Below, piece by piece: positions 23,536 through 33,815 of a DNA stretch of 64,000 bases. How positions within the stretch are numbered: the stretch's first letter is position 1; every line of letters begins with the position of its first letter. Both the position numbers and the translations under genes were made by a program. The notes beneath the pieces were generated by a model. It worked only from the letters and a program-made list of their open reading frames with translations. It made no database searches and had not been told where the DNA came from. The stretch is from Tabrizicola sp. (GTDB lineage Bacteria; Pseudomonadota; Alphaproteobacteria; Rhodobacterales; Rhodobacteraceae), in contig NZ_JAUXZE010000056.1 in NCBI RefSeq assembly GCF_030694085.1, positions 1 to 64,000 on the forward strand, in the 5' to 3' direction.

Positions 23536-24404
23536 GGTGCCTGTGGCCGGGATGCCCCACCTCGCAGCGTGATCCAGATTCCTGCGAAGATCAGCGCCGC
23601 CCCAAGGAACAGCGTCGCCTCCACCGTCTCGTTGTAGAAGACGGCGCCGACGACGGCGATGATCGGCAGGCGGGCGAAGTCTACGGGGACGACAGTGCTG
23701 GCCGGGGCAAGAGACAGCGCCGTCGTCAAGGAGAAATGCGCGGTGATTCCGGCGATGCCGATCAGGACCAGCCAGGGCAGGGTGGCCAGCGTCGGCAGGG
23801 TGACGGTGCCGAAGACGGTCATCGCCACGGTGCCGAAGACCGCCTGCATCAGCGTCAGCCAGAACAGGATCGACAGGATCGGCTCGCCCCGGGTCAGCAG
23901 CTTGGTCATCAGCGTTGTCGAGGCAAAGAAGAAGGCAGCGGCGGCGGCGGCAAGGACCCCGGGCTCGATCCGGCCGAAGTCCGGGCGCGCGACGATCAGG
24001 ACGCCGGCAAAGCCCAGGGCGGCAGCGGCCAGCTTGCGGCGGGTCAGGCGTTCGCCAAGGAAGATCGGGGACAGCAGGATCACCCAGATCGGCGAGGTGA
24101 ACTCCAGCGCGAAGACCTGGGCCAGCGGGATCATGGTGATCGCCCAGAACCACAGCGACTGGCCGGTGAAGTGGAAGACATTGCGGACCACATGGCTGGG
24201 CAGCCGGTCGGTGCGGACGTCCGAAAGCTTGCGGAACACAGCGGCCAGGGCCACGACCAGCACCCAGCCGATCATGGAGCGGTAGGCGAGGATCTCGAAC
24301 GTGTCATGGACGCCGTTGATCTGCCGGGTCGCGATGGCCATCGCCGTGAAGGCGGCAATCGCTCCGATCATCCAGAGCGCGGCGGCAAGGGGGCGGTGCG
24401 TCAT
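23517..24404 (-). CDS. DMT-superfamily (EamA) transporter
   Basis: A 295-residue inner-membrane protein with ten hydrophobic helices in two homologous EamA halves (about 10-140 and 150-280). Typical segments are QSLWFWAITMIPLAQVFALEFTSPIWVILLSPIFLGERLTRRK in the first half and SLAPASTVVPVDFARLPIIAVVGAVFYNE in the second. Family members export metabolites or amino acids, so the substrate is not predictable. It lies upstream of the fadL-type gene on the same strand but is separated by its promoter region. Confidence 0.9.
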   Translation of the reverse strand: MTHRPLAAALWMIGAIAAFTAMAIATRQINGVHDTFEILAYRSMIGWVLVVALAAVFRKLSDVRTDRLPSHVVRNVFHFTGQSLWFWAITMIPLAQVFALEFTSPIWVILLSPIFLGERLTRRKLAAAALGFAGVLIVARPDFGRIEPGVLAAAAAAFFFASTTLMTKLLTRGEPILSILFWLTLMQAVFGTVAMTVFGTVTLPTLATLPWLVLIGIAGITAHFSLTTALSLAPASTVVPVDFARLPIIAVVGAVFYNETVEATLFLGAALIFAGIWITLRGGASRPQAPHVTKP

Positions 24405-24493
24405 GGGCGAAACCCTTGCCGGGCCGGCCCGGAATGTCCAGACCAGTCAGCGCGGTTCGACCCTGGGTGCCTCTCGCCCCCGGCAGAGGGAAA

Positions 24494-25483
24494 CTAGCCG
24501 GGGACAACCAGAACCTTGACCTCGCCTGGCGCGGCGGGGTTGGCGATGACCTCTGCGGCCTCGGCCAGCGGGATGATCCGCGAAATCAGCGGGGCGACCT
24601 GAACCTGACCCGCCATCAGCATCGCGGCGGCGCGGGTTTGGGTGAAGGGGTTGATGAAGCTGTGCAGCAACTGGATTTCCCGGAACAGAAGGTCGAAGGG
24701 CTCGATCCCGACCTTCTGACCTTGCGGCATGACGCCCAGGATCACCACCCGCCCTCCCGACCGGGTCAGGCGTGGGGCCATCTCGACCGTCTCGGCCACC
24801 CCGGCACATTCCAGGACCAGGTCTGCCCCTTGCGGCAGAAGCGCCCGCGCCTCGGCCTCGGTCGCGGCGGTGCGCGTCGCGCCGACAGTCAGCGCCAGCT
24901 GGCGTTTGGCCGGATGGCGGGTGACAAGAGTGACCTCGGCCCCGGCATTGCGGGCCAGTTGCACCGCAAGAAGGCCGATGACCCCGCCGCCAAGGACGAT
25001 CACCCGCTCGCCGGGGACGGGCGCACCAAGGTCGACACCGTGCAGGGTGCACGCCAAGGGCTCGGCAAATGCCGCGTGAAGCGGGTCGAGATCGGGGACC
25101 GGGACGGCACGGTGTGCGGGGATCACCGCCATTTCGGCAAAGCCGCCGTCGCGGTGGATGCCGATGGCGACGTTGCGGATGCAAAGGTTTGTTCGGCCAC
25201 GCAGGCATTGATCGCAGGCTCCGCAGGCGATGTTGGGGTCGCAGGTGATCCGGGTCCCGTGGGGCAGGGTGACACCCTCGCCGGTGCCAATGACCTCGCC
25301 CGAAAACTCATGGCCCAGGGTGACGGGCGGGGCGCAGGGAAACTCGCCTTTGTAGAGATGCCGGTCCGTTCCGCAGATCCCGGCGGCGAGGACGCGCACC
25401 AGCACCTCGCCGGGACCAAGAGAGGGGACGGGAACATCCACCGCCTCGATTCGACCTTGCGCCTGCAACCGCACTGCCCGCAT
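24494..25483 (-). CDS. Zinc-dependent alcohol/polyol dehydrogenase (MDR family)
   Basis: 329 residues from ATG 25483, which follows GGGAGGGTGAAG; upstream ORF codons lack similarity. Catalytic zinc residues are visible as ICGTDRH and GHEFSGEV. The structural zinc site is CGACDQCLRGRTNLC, and the NAD-binding motif is VLGGGVIGLLAVQLAR. It oxidises an alcohol or sugar-alcohol, like L-threonine or sorbitol dehydrogenases. Divergent from the nitroreductase gene. Confidence 0.9.
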   Translation of the reverse strand: MRAVRLQAQGRIEAVDVPVPSLGPGEVLVRVLAAGICGTDRHLYKGEFPCAPPVTLGHEFSGEVIGTGEGVTLPHGTRITCDPNIACGACDQCLRGRTNLCIRNVAIGIHRDGGFAEMAVIPAHRAVPVPDLDPLHAAFAEPLACTLHGVDLGAPVPGERVIVLGGGVIGLLAVQLARNAGAEVTLVTRHPAKRQLALTVGATRTAATEAEARALLPQGADLVLECAGVAETVEMAPRLTRSGGRVVILGVMPQGQKVGIEPFDLLFREIQLLHSFINPFTQTRAAAMLMAGQVQVAPLISRIIPLAEAAEVIANPAAPGEVKVLVVPG

Positions 25484-25636
25484 CTTCACCCTCCCTTGGC
25501 CGTGCTGGATCATGGCATGGGCACTGACCTCTGTCTCCGGGGTTCTGTGCGCGGACAAACACAGGGTGGGCGGGCAGGGCGGTTGCCGGGGGCCTGGTGG
25601 CGACCTATCTCACTGGATCAGCAGAAGGATGACGCC

Positions 25637-26230
25637 ATGAGCCTTGATCAACCCGCCGGTCGCCAGCCCGACCACCCGGTCGCCCCGCAATTCCCGGCCC
25701 GCTGGTCGCCTCGGTCCTTCACCGACCGCACGGTGACCGAGGTCGAGGTGATGTCGCTTCTGGAAGCAGTCCGCTGGGCTCCTTCGGCCTCGAACCACCA
25801 ACCCTGGCGCCTGGTCTGGGCGCGGCGGGGGGAGGATGGCTTTGCCACGATCCATTCGGCGCTGGCTTCTGGCAACCAGGTCTGGGCCAGACAGGCCGCA
25901 GTGCTGTTTGCCGTTGCGTCGAAGGATACCGTGACCAACCGCGAGGGGGCAGAGGTGGCGAACCGCACGGCCGGGTTCGACACCGGAGCCGCCTGGATGA
26001 GCCTGGCGCTGCAGGCGCGGGCGATGGGCCTGGCCGCGCACGCAATGGGCGGGTTCGACAAGGACAAGCTGGCGGCAGCGGTGGGTCTGCCCGACGGCCA
26101 CACGCTGCACTGTGTCGTGGCGGTGGGCGAACAGGGGTCGGCAGAGGCGCTGCCGGAGGATCTGCGTGCACGGGAAAAACCCAGCGGGCGCAAGCCAATG
26201 GCAGAGATCGCGGTGCACGGGCGGTTCTGA
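25637..26230 (+). CDS. Nitroreductase-family protein
   Basis: A 197-residue FMN-dependent oxidoreductase candidate. The FMN-phosphate loop PARWSPRSFTDRTVTEVEV ... VRWAPSASNHQPWRLVWA (about 20-64) and the C-terminal GMGGFDK-like segment (AHAMGGFDKDKLAAAVGLPDG) are typical. ATG 25637 follows AAGGATGACGCC. The 604-residue ORF upstream in the track is an antisense read of the dehydrogenase gene and is not real. The natural substrate is unknown. Confidence 0.9.
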   Translation: MSLDQPAGRQPDHPVAPQFPARWSPRSFTDRTVTEVEVMSLLEAVRWAPSASNHQPWRLVWARRGEDGFATIHSALASGNQVWARQAAVLFAVASKDTVTNREGAEVANRTAGFDTGAAWMSLALQARAMGLAAHAMGGFDKDKLAAAVGLPDGHTLHCVVAVGEQGSAEALPEDLRAREKPSGRKPMAEIAVHGRF

Positions 26231-26298
26231 CGCGACGCGACCACTTTATCCGCGTCTGATGGGCTTCAGCCGCCGCACCCCAAGTCCCAGGCGGACTG

Positions 26299-26700
26299 TC
26301 AGCCCGCCGCAGTGGCGATCAGACGGCAAAGCTCGTCCCGGACAACGCGATTGCCTGCGATCTGGCCCTGCTGGACCGTGAAGATCGCCTCGATGGTCGT
26401 CTTGCCGGACCGTCCCGAGACGATGAAGCGCAACTCTTGCGGTCGACCTGAGCCGGAGGTTTCCTGCCAGGCAGTCACGACTCCGCCGTTCCGTTTCACG
26501 CGAGAGTAGCCCTCGGATTTCAGCCGCGACGCAAGGCGTTTGGCGGCGATCGTCTGGTCAAGCCCTTTGTAGGTTTCCTGCGTCCGATACTCGATCTGGC
26601 TCAAGAGTGGCAGTCCGAGGGTTGTGAAGTTCTTCGTGCAGTTTGCCGAGGCTGACGACGCCGCGAGGGCAATGCAGAGAATGACGAGGGGAAGGCGCAT
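26299..26700 (-). CDS. Small secreted protein of unknown function
   Basis: 133 residues with a clean signal peptide (RLPLVILCIALAASSASA, cleavage before NCTKNF). The mature part has two cysteines (NCTKN near the start and ELCRLI near the end) that could form a disulfide, and an alternating beta-strand pattern (ELRFIVSGRSGKTTIEAIFTV). No family recognised. It stands between two unrelated genes. Confidence 0.7.
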   Translation of the reverse strand: MRLPLVILCIALAASSASANCTKNFTTLGLPLLSQIEYRTQETYKGLDQTIAAKRLASRLKSEGYSRVKRNGGVVTAWQETSGSGRPQELRFIVSGRSGKTTIEAIFTVQQGQIAGNRVVRDELCRLIATAAG

Positions 26701-26762
26701 CTGTTGGCTCCTGTAAGAATGAGCGCAACGGTAGGTCGGGCGCAGGGCGCGCCGCTAGTCAG

Positions 26763-27062
26763 CTATTCCTTCCCAGTCTGCGGAAGGGCCGGAGACTCTT
26801 CCACGCGGAAATCGCGCTTCAGATCTGCGGTGGCCTGAGACCAGAGACTGCTGCGGGTGCGTGTCTGGTGGGCGTCAAACGCCTTCCGATCCGCAAAGAC
26901 CTCATCCAGCCGCCAGACAAGCGGATCGTCGGTTGGATCGACGTTGAACTTCTGGCAGCCCGGTTCGGCCCGGCTTAGACGGATATGCTCTGGCAGGCAG
27001 GTGCGGACGATGGCAGCCTCGTCCGGGGTAGAGCAGGTCAGGGTTCCGGTGACGGTGATCAT
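26763..27062 (-). CDS. Putative quinol monooxygenase (antibiotic-biosynthesis monooxygenase family)
   Basis: A 99-residue ABM/YgiN-like dimeric alpha+beta barrel protein: [10 protein letters not shown] ... [43 protein letters not shown]. The conserved His in the helix after the last strand (FDAHQ) is present. It probably oxidises small aromatic or quinol substrates without a cofactor. The start overlaps the guaA stop by 4 bp (ATGA), so it is coupled to guaA translation. Confidence 0.85.
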   Translation of the reverse strand: MITVTGTLTCSTPDEAAIVRTCLPEHIRLSRAEPGCQKFNVDPTDDPLVWRLDEVFADRKAFDAHQTRTRSSLWSQATADLKRDFRVEESPALPQTGKE

Positions 27063-28633
27063 TCCAGCTCGATCGTTCCCGGCGGCTTCGAGGTGCAGTC
27101 GTAGAACACGCGGTTGACGCCCTTGACCTCGTTGATGATCCGGGTGGCGGTTTCTCCAAGGAAATCATGGGTGAAGGGATAGTAGTCGGCGGTCATGCCA
27201 TCGACCGAGGTCACCGCCCGCAGCGCCAAAGCGTAGTCGTATGTCCGCCCGTCGCCCATCACGCCGACGGTCTTCATCGGCAGGATCGCGGCGAAGGCCT
27301 GCCAGATCTCGTCGTAAAGCCCATGTTTGCGGATCTGATCGATGTAGACCGCATCGGCGCGACGCAGGATGTCCAGTTTCTCGGCCGTGATCTCGCCGGG
27401 GCAGCGGATCGCAAGGCCTGGGCCGGGGAAGGGGTGGCGGCCGATGAAGCTGGCGGGAAGCCCCAATTCGCGGCCCAGGGCGCGGACCTCGTCCTTGAAC
27501 AGCTCGCGCAGGGGTTCGACCAGCTTCAACCCCATCTTTTCCGGCAAGCCGCCGACGTTGTGGTGGCTCTTGATGGTCACGGAAGGACCACCCGAGAAGG
27601 AGACGCTTTCGATCACGTCGGGGTAAAGGGTCCCTTGCGCCAGAAACTCGGCGCCCTCGATCTGGGCCGCGTATTTCTGGAAGACGTCGATGAACAGCTT
27701 GCCAATTGTCTTGCGCTTGACCTCTGGGTCCGAGACCCCCTCCAGCGCGCCGAGGAAAAGGTCTCGTTCATCGGCGTGGATCAGGTTGAGGTTGTAGTTC
27801 TCGCGGAACATCTGCACGACCTGCTCGGCTTCGCCCAGGCGCAGAAGGCCGTGGTCTACGAAAACGCAGGTCAGCTGGTCGCCGATAGCCTCGTGCAGCA
27901 GGATTCCGGTGACCGAACTGTCGACCCCGCCGGACAGCGCACAGATGACCTTCTTGTCGCCGACCTGAGCGCGGATCTTTTCGATCATCTCGGCGCGGTA
28001 GGCCCCCATCGTCCAGTCGCCCTTGAAGCCCGCCAGCTTGACGAAGTTCTCGTACAACTGCGCGCCCTTCGGGGTGTGGTGCACCTCGGGGTGGAACTGG
28101 ACGGCGTAGAAGTGACGGGCGGCGTCGGCGGTGATCGCAAAGGGCGCGTTGGGCGATGTGCCGTAGACCTGGAAGCCCGGCGCGATCTTCGAGACGTGGT
28201 CGCCGTGCGACATCCAGACCTGTTCCTGCGCCAGCGGACCGGCCTCGGGCGGGAACCAGCCCGCCAGGAAGGGATGCGTCAGGTCGGTCGGGGTGACGAA
28301 GGCCTTGCCGAACTCGGCCGTGCCATGCCCGCCTTCGACGTGCCCGCCCAGACAATGCATCATAACCTGCTGTCCGTAGCAGATCCCCAGGATCGGCACG
28401 CCCATCTCGAACACGCCCGCCGGGGGCATCGGGGCATTTTCCCAGTAGACGCTGGCAGGCCCCCCCGAGAAGATCACCGCCTTCGGGGCGAAGGCCTTCA
28501 GGAAGGCATCGTCCACGCGGTTGTAGGGGTGGATTTCGCAATACACGTTCAGCTCACGCAGGCGGCGCGCGATCAGCTGCGTCACCTGGGAACCGAAGTC
28601 GATGATGAGAAGGCGATCATGCGTCTGGGTCAT
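27059..28633 (-). CDS. guaA: GMP synthase (glutamine-hydrolysing)
   Basis: A 524-residue enzyme converting XMP to GMP with glutamine and ATP. The class I glutaminase domain (1-200) has catalytic Cys in GICYGQQ and the [10 protein letters not shown] histidine/glutamate. The ATP-pyrophosphatase domain has the PP-loop [10 protein letters not shown], and the C-terminal dimer domain ends [14 protein letters not shown] 28633 gives the family length (E. coli 525); the 87-codon ORF-track extension lies in the divergent promoter region. The downstream monooxygenase overlaps it by 4 bp. Confidence 0.98.
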   Translation of the reverse strand: MTQTHDRLLIIDFGSQVTQLIARRLRELNVYCEIHPYNRVDDAFLKAFAPKAVIFSGGPASVYWENAPMPPAGVFEMGVPILGICYGQQVMMHCLGGHVEGGHGTAEFGKAFVTPTDLTHPFLAGWFPPEAGPLAQEQVWMSHGDHVSKIAPGFQVYGTSPNAPFAITADAARHFYAVQFHPEVHHTPKGAQLYENFVKLAGFKGDWTMGAYRAEMIEKIRAQVGDKKVICALSGGVDSSVTGILLHEAIGDQLTCVFVDHGLLRLGEAEQVVQMFRENYNLNLIHADERDLFLGALEGVSDPEVKRKTIGKLFIDVFQKYAAQIEGAEFLAQGTLYPDVIESVSFSGGPSVTIKSHHNVGGLPEKMGLKLVEPLRELFKDEVRALGRELGLPASFIGRHPFPGPGLAIRCPGEITAEKLDILRRADAVYIDQIRKHGLYDEIWQAFAAILPMKTVGVMGDGRTYDYALALRAVTSVDGMTADYYPFTHDFLGETATRIINEVKGVNRVFYDCTSKPPGTIELE

Positions 28634-28787
28634 GCGCCCGATTAGGCTGGGACGGGGCGAAGCGCAAGATGGGCGATGTCGTTTGCGACTGGGTGCCATG
28701 TCGGTTTTGGCAGACATGCGGCGGTTTCGGGGGGCGATGCCGCAAGGTTTGGCGGCATAAGGGCGCAAACATCTCCCGGAGGCTGAC

Positions 28788-30329
28788 ATGAACGAAGTTG
28801 CAGGGCGCAGGTCGCGCAGTGGTGGGGGCGCCAGCCGTCGGGCAGAGCGGACCGCGGTCAGCTTCGAGACCGCGCGCTTCATCCAGCGCAACATCCCGAA
28901 CTTCGAGATCCTGAACGAGGAAGCCCTTCAGATCATCGAGCACAACGCCGAGACGGTGCTGGAAGAGATCGGCGTCAACTTCGTCGAAAACCCCGCCGCT
29001 TTGGCCCGCTGGCGCAATGCCGGGGCCGACGTGCAGGGCGAGCGGGTGCATATTCCCCGGGGCCTTGCCCGCAAGCTGATCTCGACCGCGCCCAAGACCT
29101 TCACCCAGCACGCCCGCAACCCCGAGCGCAATGTCGACATCGGTGGGCGGAACCTGGTGCTGGCGCCGGTTTACGGCCCGCCCTTCGTGCGCGACATGGA
29201 AGGTGGGCGCCGCTATGCCACGCTGGAGGATTTCCAGAACTTCGTGAAACTGGGCTACATGTCCAAGTGGCTGCACCATTCGGGCGGCACGGTTTGCGAG
29301 CCGACCGACGTGCCGGTGAACAAGCGCCACCTCGACATGCTGCTTGCCCACATGACGCTGTCGGACAAGCCCTTCATGGGCTCGGTCACCGAACCCAGCC
29401 GCGCGCAGGATTCCGTGGACATGGCGAAGATCCTGTTCGGGGACGCTTTCGTCGACCAGAACACGGTGATGACCTCGCTCATCAACATCAACTCGCCGAT
29501 GGTCTTCGACGGGATCATGATGGGCGCGCTGGAGGTTTATGCCGCGAACAACCAGGCAAGCATCGTCTCGCCCTTCATCGTCGGCGGCGCGATGGCCCCG
29601 GTGACGGTGGCTGGGACGCTGACCCAGGTTCTGGCGGAAATCCTGGCCGGGGTGTCCTACAGCCAGCTGATCCGTCCCGGCTCGCCCGTCATCGCCGGGG
29701 CCTTCGTGACCTCGATCGACATGAACTCCGGCGCGCCGACCTTCGGAACGCCGGAAGCGGCGCACATCACCTATGGCGCGGGCCAACTGGTGCGGCGTCT
29801 GGGGCTGCCCTACCGTTCCGGCGGGTCCTTCTGCGGGTCCAAGCTGCCGGACGCGCAGGCGGCTTATGAGACGGCGAACTCGCTGAACATGGCGCTGCTT
29901 GCGGGCGTGAACTTCATGCTTCACGCCTGCGGCTGGCTGGAAGGGGGCCTTGTCAGTTCCTATGAGAAGTTCGTCATGGACGCCGACCAGCTTGGCACCT
30001 TGCACCACCTGGCACAGGGCATCCAGGTCGACACCAACGGACAGGCGATGGACGCGATCCGCGAGGTTGGGCCCGGCGGCCACTACCTTGGTTGCAGCCA
30101 CACTCAGGCCAACTTCAAGTCGGCCTTCTGGCGCTCGGACCTCTTTGACTACAAGCCCTTCGAGACCTGGGCCGAGGAAGGCGCGCGCGACACGCAAAGC
30201 CTTGCCAATGAAAAGGTCAAGAAGCAGCTGGCCGACTACGTGGCCCCCGACATGGACCCTGGCACCCGCGAGGCGCTGGAGGCTTTCGTCGCAACCCGCA
30301 AGGCCGCGATGCCGGACGCCTTCATCTGA
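28788..30329 (+). CDS. MttB-like trimethylamine methyltransferase family protein (non-pyrrolysine)
   Basis: A 513-residue protein with the TIM-barrel MttB fold ([23 protein letters not shown] at the N-terminus; [51 protein letters not shown]). There is no in-frame amber codon, so it belongs to the non-pyrrolysine group, whose characterised members demethylate glycine betaine, proline betaine and related quaternary amines via a corrinoid partner. No corrinoid protein or reactivase gene is adjacent, so substrate and partner are unknown. ATG 28788 follows CTCCCGGAGGCTGAC. Confidence 0.9.
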   Translation: MNEVAGRRSRSGGGASRRAERTAVSFETARFIQRNIPNFEILNEEALQIIEHNAETVLEEIGVNFVENPAALARWRNAGADVQGERVHIPRGLARKLISTAPKTFTQHARNPERNVDIGGRNLVLAPVYGPPFVRDMEGGRRYATLEDFQNFVKLGYMSKWLHHSGGTVCEPTDVPVNKRHLDMLLAHMTLSDKPFMGSVTEPSRAQDSVDMAKILFGDAFVDQNTVMTSLININSPMVFDGIMMGALEVYAANNQASIVSPFIVGGAMAPVTVAGTLTQVLAEILAGVSYSQLIRPGSPVIAGAFVTSIDMNSGAPTFGTPEAAHITYGAGQLVRRLGLPYRSGGSFCGSKLPDAQAAYETANSLNMALLAGVNFMLHACGWLEGGLVSSYEKFVMDADQLGTLHHLAQGIQVDTNGQAMDAIREVGPGGHYLGCSHTQANFKSAFWRSDLFDYKPFETWAEEGARDTQSLANEKVKKQLADYVAPDMDPGTREALEAFVATRKAAMPDAFI

Positions 30330-30335
30330 ACAGGG

Positions 30336-30363
30336 AAGGGGCGGGAGAGCCGCCCCTTTTCTT
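30336..30363 (+). terminator. Rho-independent terminator of the MttB-like gene
   Basis: A 9-bp stem AAGGGGCGG/CCGCCCCTT with loop GAGAG and a TTTTCTTT tail, 7 bases after the stop. It also lies at the end of the convergent DUF6477 gene. Confidence 0.85.
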
Positions 30364-30368
30364 TGATT

Positions 30369-30653
30369 TCAGGCCATTCCGCCCCGGCGCAACAGCTGCG
30401 CCTCGGCCAGAAGCGCGATCAGCACCTCGATGTGCCGCGCCACGGAATAGCTTGCTTCCCCCGCCACGCGGGTCGCTTCCAGCTTTGCCTCGACCGAAAT
30501 CAGCGACGTGACCGTGTCCTCGGGCGAGGCGGCGCTTGCCACATAGCGCCGCAGGTCGCGTTCGCGCCGGTATTCGCCCAGTCCGAAGCGGGCCGCCCGC
30601 ATCAAAAGCCTGGGACGGCGCAGGGTGGCAAGCAGGGTGCGGCAGTCGGTCAT
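30369..30653 (-). CDS. DUF6477-like small protein
   Basis: A 94-residue helical, Arg-rich protein: MTDCRTLLATLRRPRLLMRAARFGLGEYRRERDLRRYV. It resembles the DUF6477 family known mainly from Rhodobacterales. Start ATG 30653 follows GGAGGATCCC on the minus strand. It is divergent from a DUF6456 gene, a pairing that recurs in this order as far as I recall. No function is known. Confidence 0.65.
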   Translation of the reverse strand: MTDCRTLLATLRRPRLLMRAARFGLGEYRRERDLRRYVASAASPEDTVTSLISVEAKLEATRVAGEASYSVARHIEVLIALLAEAQLLRRGGMA

Positions 30654-30710
30654 GGGATCCTCCGTTACTGGATGGGAGCATCCTTAGCTGACACAACCTG
30701 GCGTTGCGCA

Positions 30711-30821
30711 ACCCAAGGTTGCAGCGCGCGCTGGTTACCGAAGAGTTTAAGATTTCAGTCGAATTGTAAGGGCTGAGCGAAAGCTTAACCTACAGGTAAC
30801 CAATTCGACCCAAGGTTGCAG
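30711..30821 (+). promoter_or_regulatory. Direct repeats ACCCAAGGTTGCAG in the DUF6477/DUF6456 divergent region
   Basis: An exact 14-bp repeat at 30711-30724 and 30808-30821, 97 bp apart, in the 187-bp divergent promoter region. Between them is TTAACCTACAGGTAA (30785-30799), one base off a TTAA-N7-TTAA CtrA-type half-site pair. Regulatory meaning is inferred only. Confidence 0.4.
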
Positions 30822-30852
30822 ATGTCCAAAGCTGGACGTATTGCAGCCCAGG

Positions 30853-32004
30853 GTGGACAAGGACAGGACGACTGAATTGCCCGAATTGATCGTTGCCAGC
30901 CTGCCAGACTGGCTTCCTGCAGCTGTGCGTCATTACCTCGACCATACCGAAGACGGCACATCGCTAAGGGAGCTGGCACGGCGCGAAGGGCTCCATGCCT
31001 CGACCATCCTGCGGCAGGTGCGGCGGTTCGAGAACCGTCGTGAAGACCCGCTGATGGACGAGGCGCTTTCAGCCCTGTCCCGCACTGCCTTGCGTCGTTC
31101 CGATGATCCAGCCCGAAAGGATGACCCGCCCATGTCGGTCCATACGCATCTACCTGCCCCGGGCGAACAGCCCGCGATCTGCGACGAGCAGGCCCTGGTT
31201 CGCGAGGGAATGCGCGTCCTGCGCCGCCTGGCAGAACCCAATGCTGTCATGGCCATCGCCCCTGACCTGGACAAGGCGGTGGTGATCCGCGACTTGCCCG
31301 ACGGCAAAAGCCTGCGGACGGCGGTGCTGGAACGGTCCGTCGCCCACGCCTTCGCGCTGAAGGACTGGGTCACCTGCCGCAAGCCGGGCCGCGTCTCGAC
31401 CTACGAGATCACCTCGGCCGGCCGCGCCGCGCTGAAGCGGATGGTGGACGAGGAAGACCGCCGCCGTCAGGGCCTTGCCGAGGCGGCGACGCCCTTCGGC
31501 GACCAGCACCGCAGCTGGGACGAGCGCGAGGTGATGGACGACGGCGGCCCGCGCCGGGTGCGCTATAACCTGGCGGAAAGCCCGGTGGCTCTGCTGGGTC
31601 GCCGCCGCGACCGCGACGGCAAGCCGTTCCTGGAACCCGAACTGGTCGCCGCCGCCGAACGCCTGCGCGAGGATTTCGAGCTGGCCCAGATGGGGCCGCG
31701 CGTGGCGCAGAATTGGGACCGCTTCCTGACCGGCGGCGACCGGGGGGCGTTTCAGGCGGACAGCGGGTTGGCGGAAGGCCCGTCCTCGGCGCGGTCCCGC
31801 GTCGCGGCTGCACTGCGCGACCTGGGGCCGGGTCTTGGCGACGTGGCGCTGCGCTGCTGCTGCTTCCTGGAAGGGCTGGAGGTCGCCGAAAAGCGCATGG
31901 GCTGGGCGGCCCGGTCGGGCAAGATCGTCCTGCGCATCGCACTCATGCGGCTGCGGCGGCACTACGAGGAAACCTATGGCAAGTCCGGCCCGCTGATCGG
32001 CTAG
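30853..32004 (+). CDS. DUF6456 domain protein with N-terminal helix-turn-helix
   Basis: About 383 residues from GTG 30853; TTG at 30841 is an alternative and there is no ATG near. Residues about 15-60 look like a helix-turn-helix (TSLRELARREGLHASTILRQVRRFENRR). The middle includes a winged-helix-like stretch (TYEITSAGRAALKRMVDEED). The C-terminal half (VRYNLAESPVALLGRRRDRDGKPFL ... GKIVLRIALMRLRRHYEE) is the DUF6456 region. It is probably a DNA-binding regulator of the Rhodobacterales; targets are unknown. Confidence 0.75.
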   Translation: MDKDRTTELPELIVASLPDWLPAAVRHYLDHTEDGTSLRELARREGLHASTILRQVRRFENRREDPLMDEALSALSRTALRRSDDPARKDDPPMSVHTHLPAPGEQPAICDEQALVREGMRVLRRLAEPNAVMAIAPDLDKAVVIRDLPDGKSLRTAVLERSVAHAFALKDWVTCRKPGRVSTYEITSAGRAALKRMVDEEDRRRQGLAEAATPFGDQHRSWDEREVMDDGGPRRVRYNLAESPVALLGRRRDRDGKPFLEPELVAAAERLREDFELAQMGPRVAQNWDRFLTGGDRGAFQADSGLAEGPSSARSRVAAALRDLGPGLGDVALRCCCFLEGLEVAEKRMGWAARSGKIVLRIALMRLRRHYEETYGKSGPLIG

Positions 32005-32007
32005 TGC

Positions 32008-32580
32008 TCAGGCGCCAATGCCCCGCGCGATCAGCATGACCGAGATCGCCGCCAGCCAGACCGAGGCCAGCCGCCGCAGCACGAAAAGCGCGCGCGGCTG
32101 GCCAACCCCGCGGCGGCGCAGCACTGCGCCGCCTGCGGCCCAGATCGCGGCGACCAGCACCACCAGCGCGGCGAAGAGCACAAGGTTCAGCCCCAGCCGG
32201 TCAGACGAGGGCAAGAGGACCAGCCCGAAGATCAGCGCCTTGGGGTTCAGTGCTGTGGTAACAAACAGGGTCCGCGCCCCGACCGACTTCACGCCCGCAA
32301 CCGCCGCAAGCGGCTGCCACAGCTTCGCCGCAAGGACCGCCACCCACAGCGCCGCCGCCAAAGTCACCGACCGTTGCAGCCACGCGTGATCGACCAGCAG
32401 GGCCGCGCCCACCAGGCTTAGCGGCAGGACCGAAAGGAAATACCCCGCAAGCTCCGCCGGAACCAGCCGCATCGCCCCCGCCCAGCCGCGCTCGGCCGCA
32501 GCTACCAGCACCAGCGAATTCGTCGGCCCCGGAGTCAGAAGCAGAAGCAGGATCGCAAGGGAAAGCTCGGGCACGGTCAT
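32008..32580 (-). CDS. LysE/RhtB-family amino-acid exporter
   Basis: About 190 residues; the second of two adjacent ATGs (32580) is 6 bases from AGGAG and preferred. The LysE signature [22 protein letters not shown] is at the N-terminus, and about five to six membrane helices follow (for example [21 protein letters not shown]). It exports amino acids or similar small metabolites across the inner membrane. Convergent with the DUF6456 gene, 3 bp apart. Confidence 0.88.
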   Translation of the reverse strand: MTVPELSLAILLLLLTPGPTNSLVLVAAAERGWAGAMRLVPAELAGYFLSVLPLSLVGAALLVDHAWLQRSVTLAAALWVAVLAAKLWQPLAAVAGVKSVGARTLFVTTALNPKALIFGLVLLPSSDRLGLNLVLFAALVVLVAAIWAAGGAVLRRRGVGQPRALFVLRRLASVWLAAISVMLIARGIGA

Positions 32581-32858
32581 CATGGGCTCCTGTCTTAGTC
32601 TGCAGATGCCCGGTCGGGAAGGGGGATGCCTTGATCCGCATCAACCGCGCAATGCAACCGGGGCCGGCGGTCGCGCCCCGCGCTGCCCCCATCTCCGGGG
32701 CTTCCCCGCCCCCGGAAGCGCGCCGCGACAAGACCAGAGGCGCGCGTGTCCTGCATTTCGCACAAGGGCCTGCGGCGGCCCAAGCAGACCTCGCTGCGTT
32801 GCCTTGGACGCAAAACCGGCTTATCTGGAAGAAGACCAAGCCGTCAGGGGGAATTTCC

Positions 32859-33803
32859 GTGCGCGACCTCAAGCTTCCCGAAGAGCGTCACCCCGAAAAG
32901 GCGCATCGCCCGGACAATGCCCAGCCAAAGAAGCCCGCGTGGATCAGGGTCAAGGCCCCCACCTCCGAGGGCTACAAGAAGACCCGCGACATCCTGCGTG
33001 AAAAGAAGCTGGTGACAGTGTGTGAGGAAGCGGGCTGCCCCAACGTCGGCGAATGTTGGAGCCAGGGTCACGCCACCATGATGATCATGGGCGAGATCTG
33101 CACCCGCGGCTGCACCTTCTGCAACGTGGCGACGGGCAAGCCGCAGACCCTTGACGCCTTCGAACCGGGCCGCGTTGCGCACGCCGTCGCGGAACTCGGG
33201 CTGGCCCATGTCGTCGTAACCTCAGTCGACCGCGATGACCTCGACGACGGCGGGGCCGAACACTTCGCCCAGACCATCCGCGCGATCCGGCATCGGTCTC
33301 CTGCCACCACGATCGAGGTCCTGACCCCCGACTTCCTGAAGTGTCCGCCGTCGGCGCTGGAGAAGGTGGTCGAGGCGCGGCCCGATGTCTTCAACCACAA
33401 CCTTGAAACCGTGCCCGGCCTTTACCACGAGGTCCGCCCCGGCGCGCGCTACTTCCACAGCTTGCGCCTTTTGCAGCGGGTGAAAGAGCTGGACCCGATG
33501 ATGTTCACCAAGTCCGGCATCATGGTCGGCCTTGGCGAAACCCGGCAGGCAGTCCTTCAGGTGATGGACGACATGCGGTCGGCGGACGTCGATTTCCTGA
33601 CCATTGGCCAGTATCTGCAACCGACCCCGAAGCATCACCGTGTCGACTGTTTTGTCACGCCTGACGAATTCAAGGCCTATGAGACGGCGGCCTGGGGCAA
33701 GGGTTTCCTGATGGTTTCGGCCACGCCGCTGACCCGGTCAAGCTATCACGCGGGTGACGATTTTGCCCGGATGCGGGACGCCCGGCAGGCCGGACGCGGC
33801 TGA
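32859..33803 (+). CDS. lipA: Lipoyl synthase
   Basis: A 314-residue radical-SAM enzyme inserting two sulfurs into octanoyl groups on lipoyl-dependent proteins. The auxiliary 4Fe-4S cysteines are C55, C60 and C66 ([12 protein letters not shown]), and the radical-SAM cluster cysteines are C81, C85 and C88 (CTRGCTFC). The C-terminal RSSYHAGD motif supplies the conserved serine. GTG at 32859, preceded by CAGGGGGAA, gives the normal family length. The ORF track's 76-codon extension runs through the divergent lysE promoter and lacks similarity. Confidence 0.97.
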   Translation: MRDLKLPEERHPEKAHRPDNAQPKKPAWIRVKAPTSEGYKKTRDILREKKLVTVCEEAGCPNVGECWSQGHATMMIMGEICTRGCTFCNVATGKPQTLDAFEPGRVAHAVAELGLAHVVVTSVDRDDLDDGGAEHFAQTIRAIRHRSPATTIEVLTPDFLKCPPSALEKVVEARPDVFNHNLETVPGLYHEVRPGARYFHSLRLLQRVKELDPMMFTKSGIMVGLGETRQAVLQVMDDMRSADVDFLTIGQYLQPTPKHHRVDCFVTPDEFKAYETAAWGKGFLMVSATPLTRSSYHAGDDFARMRDARQAGRG

Positions 33804-33815
33804 TCCTGAACACAA

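Noticed and set aside
24416-25636. Upstream 407 codons of the nitroreductase ORF
   Set aside because: Antisense to the zinc dehydrogenase gene; the real start is ATG 25637.
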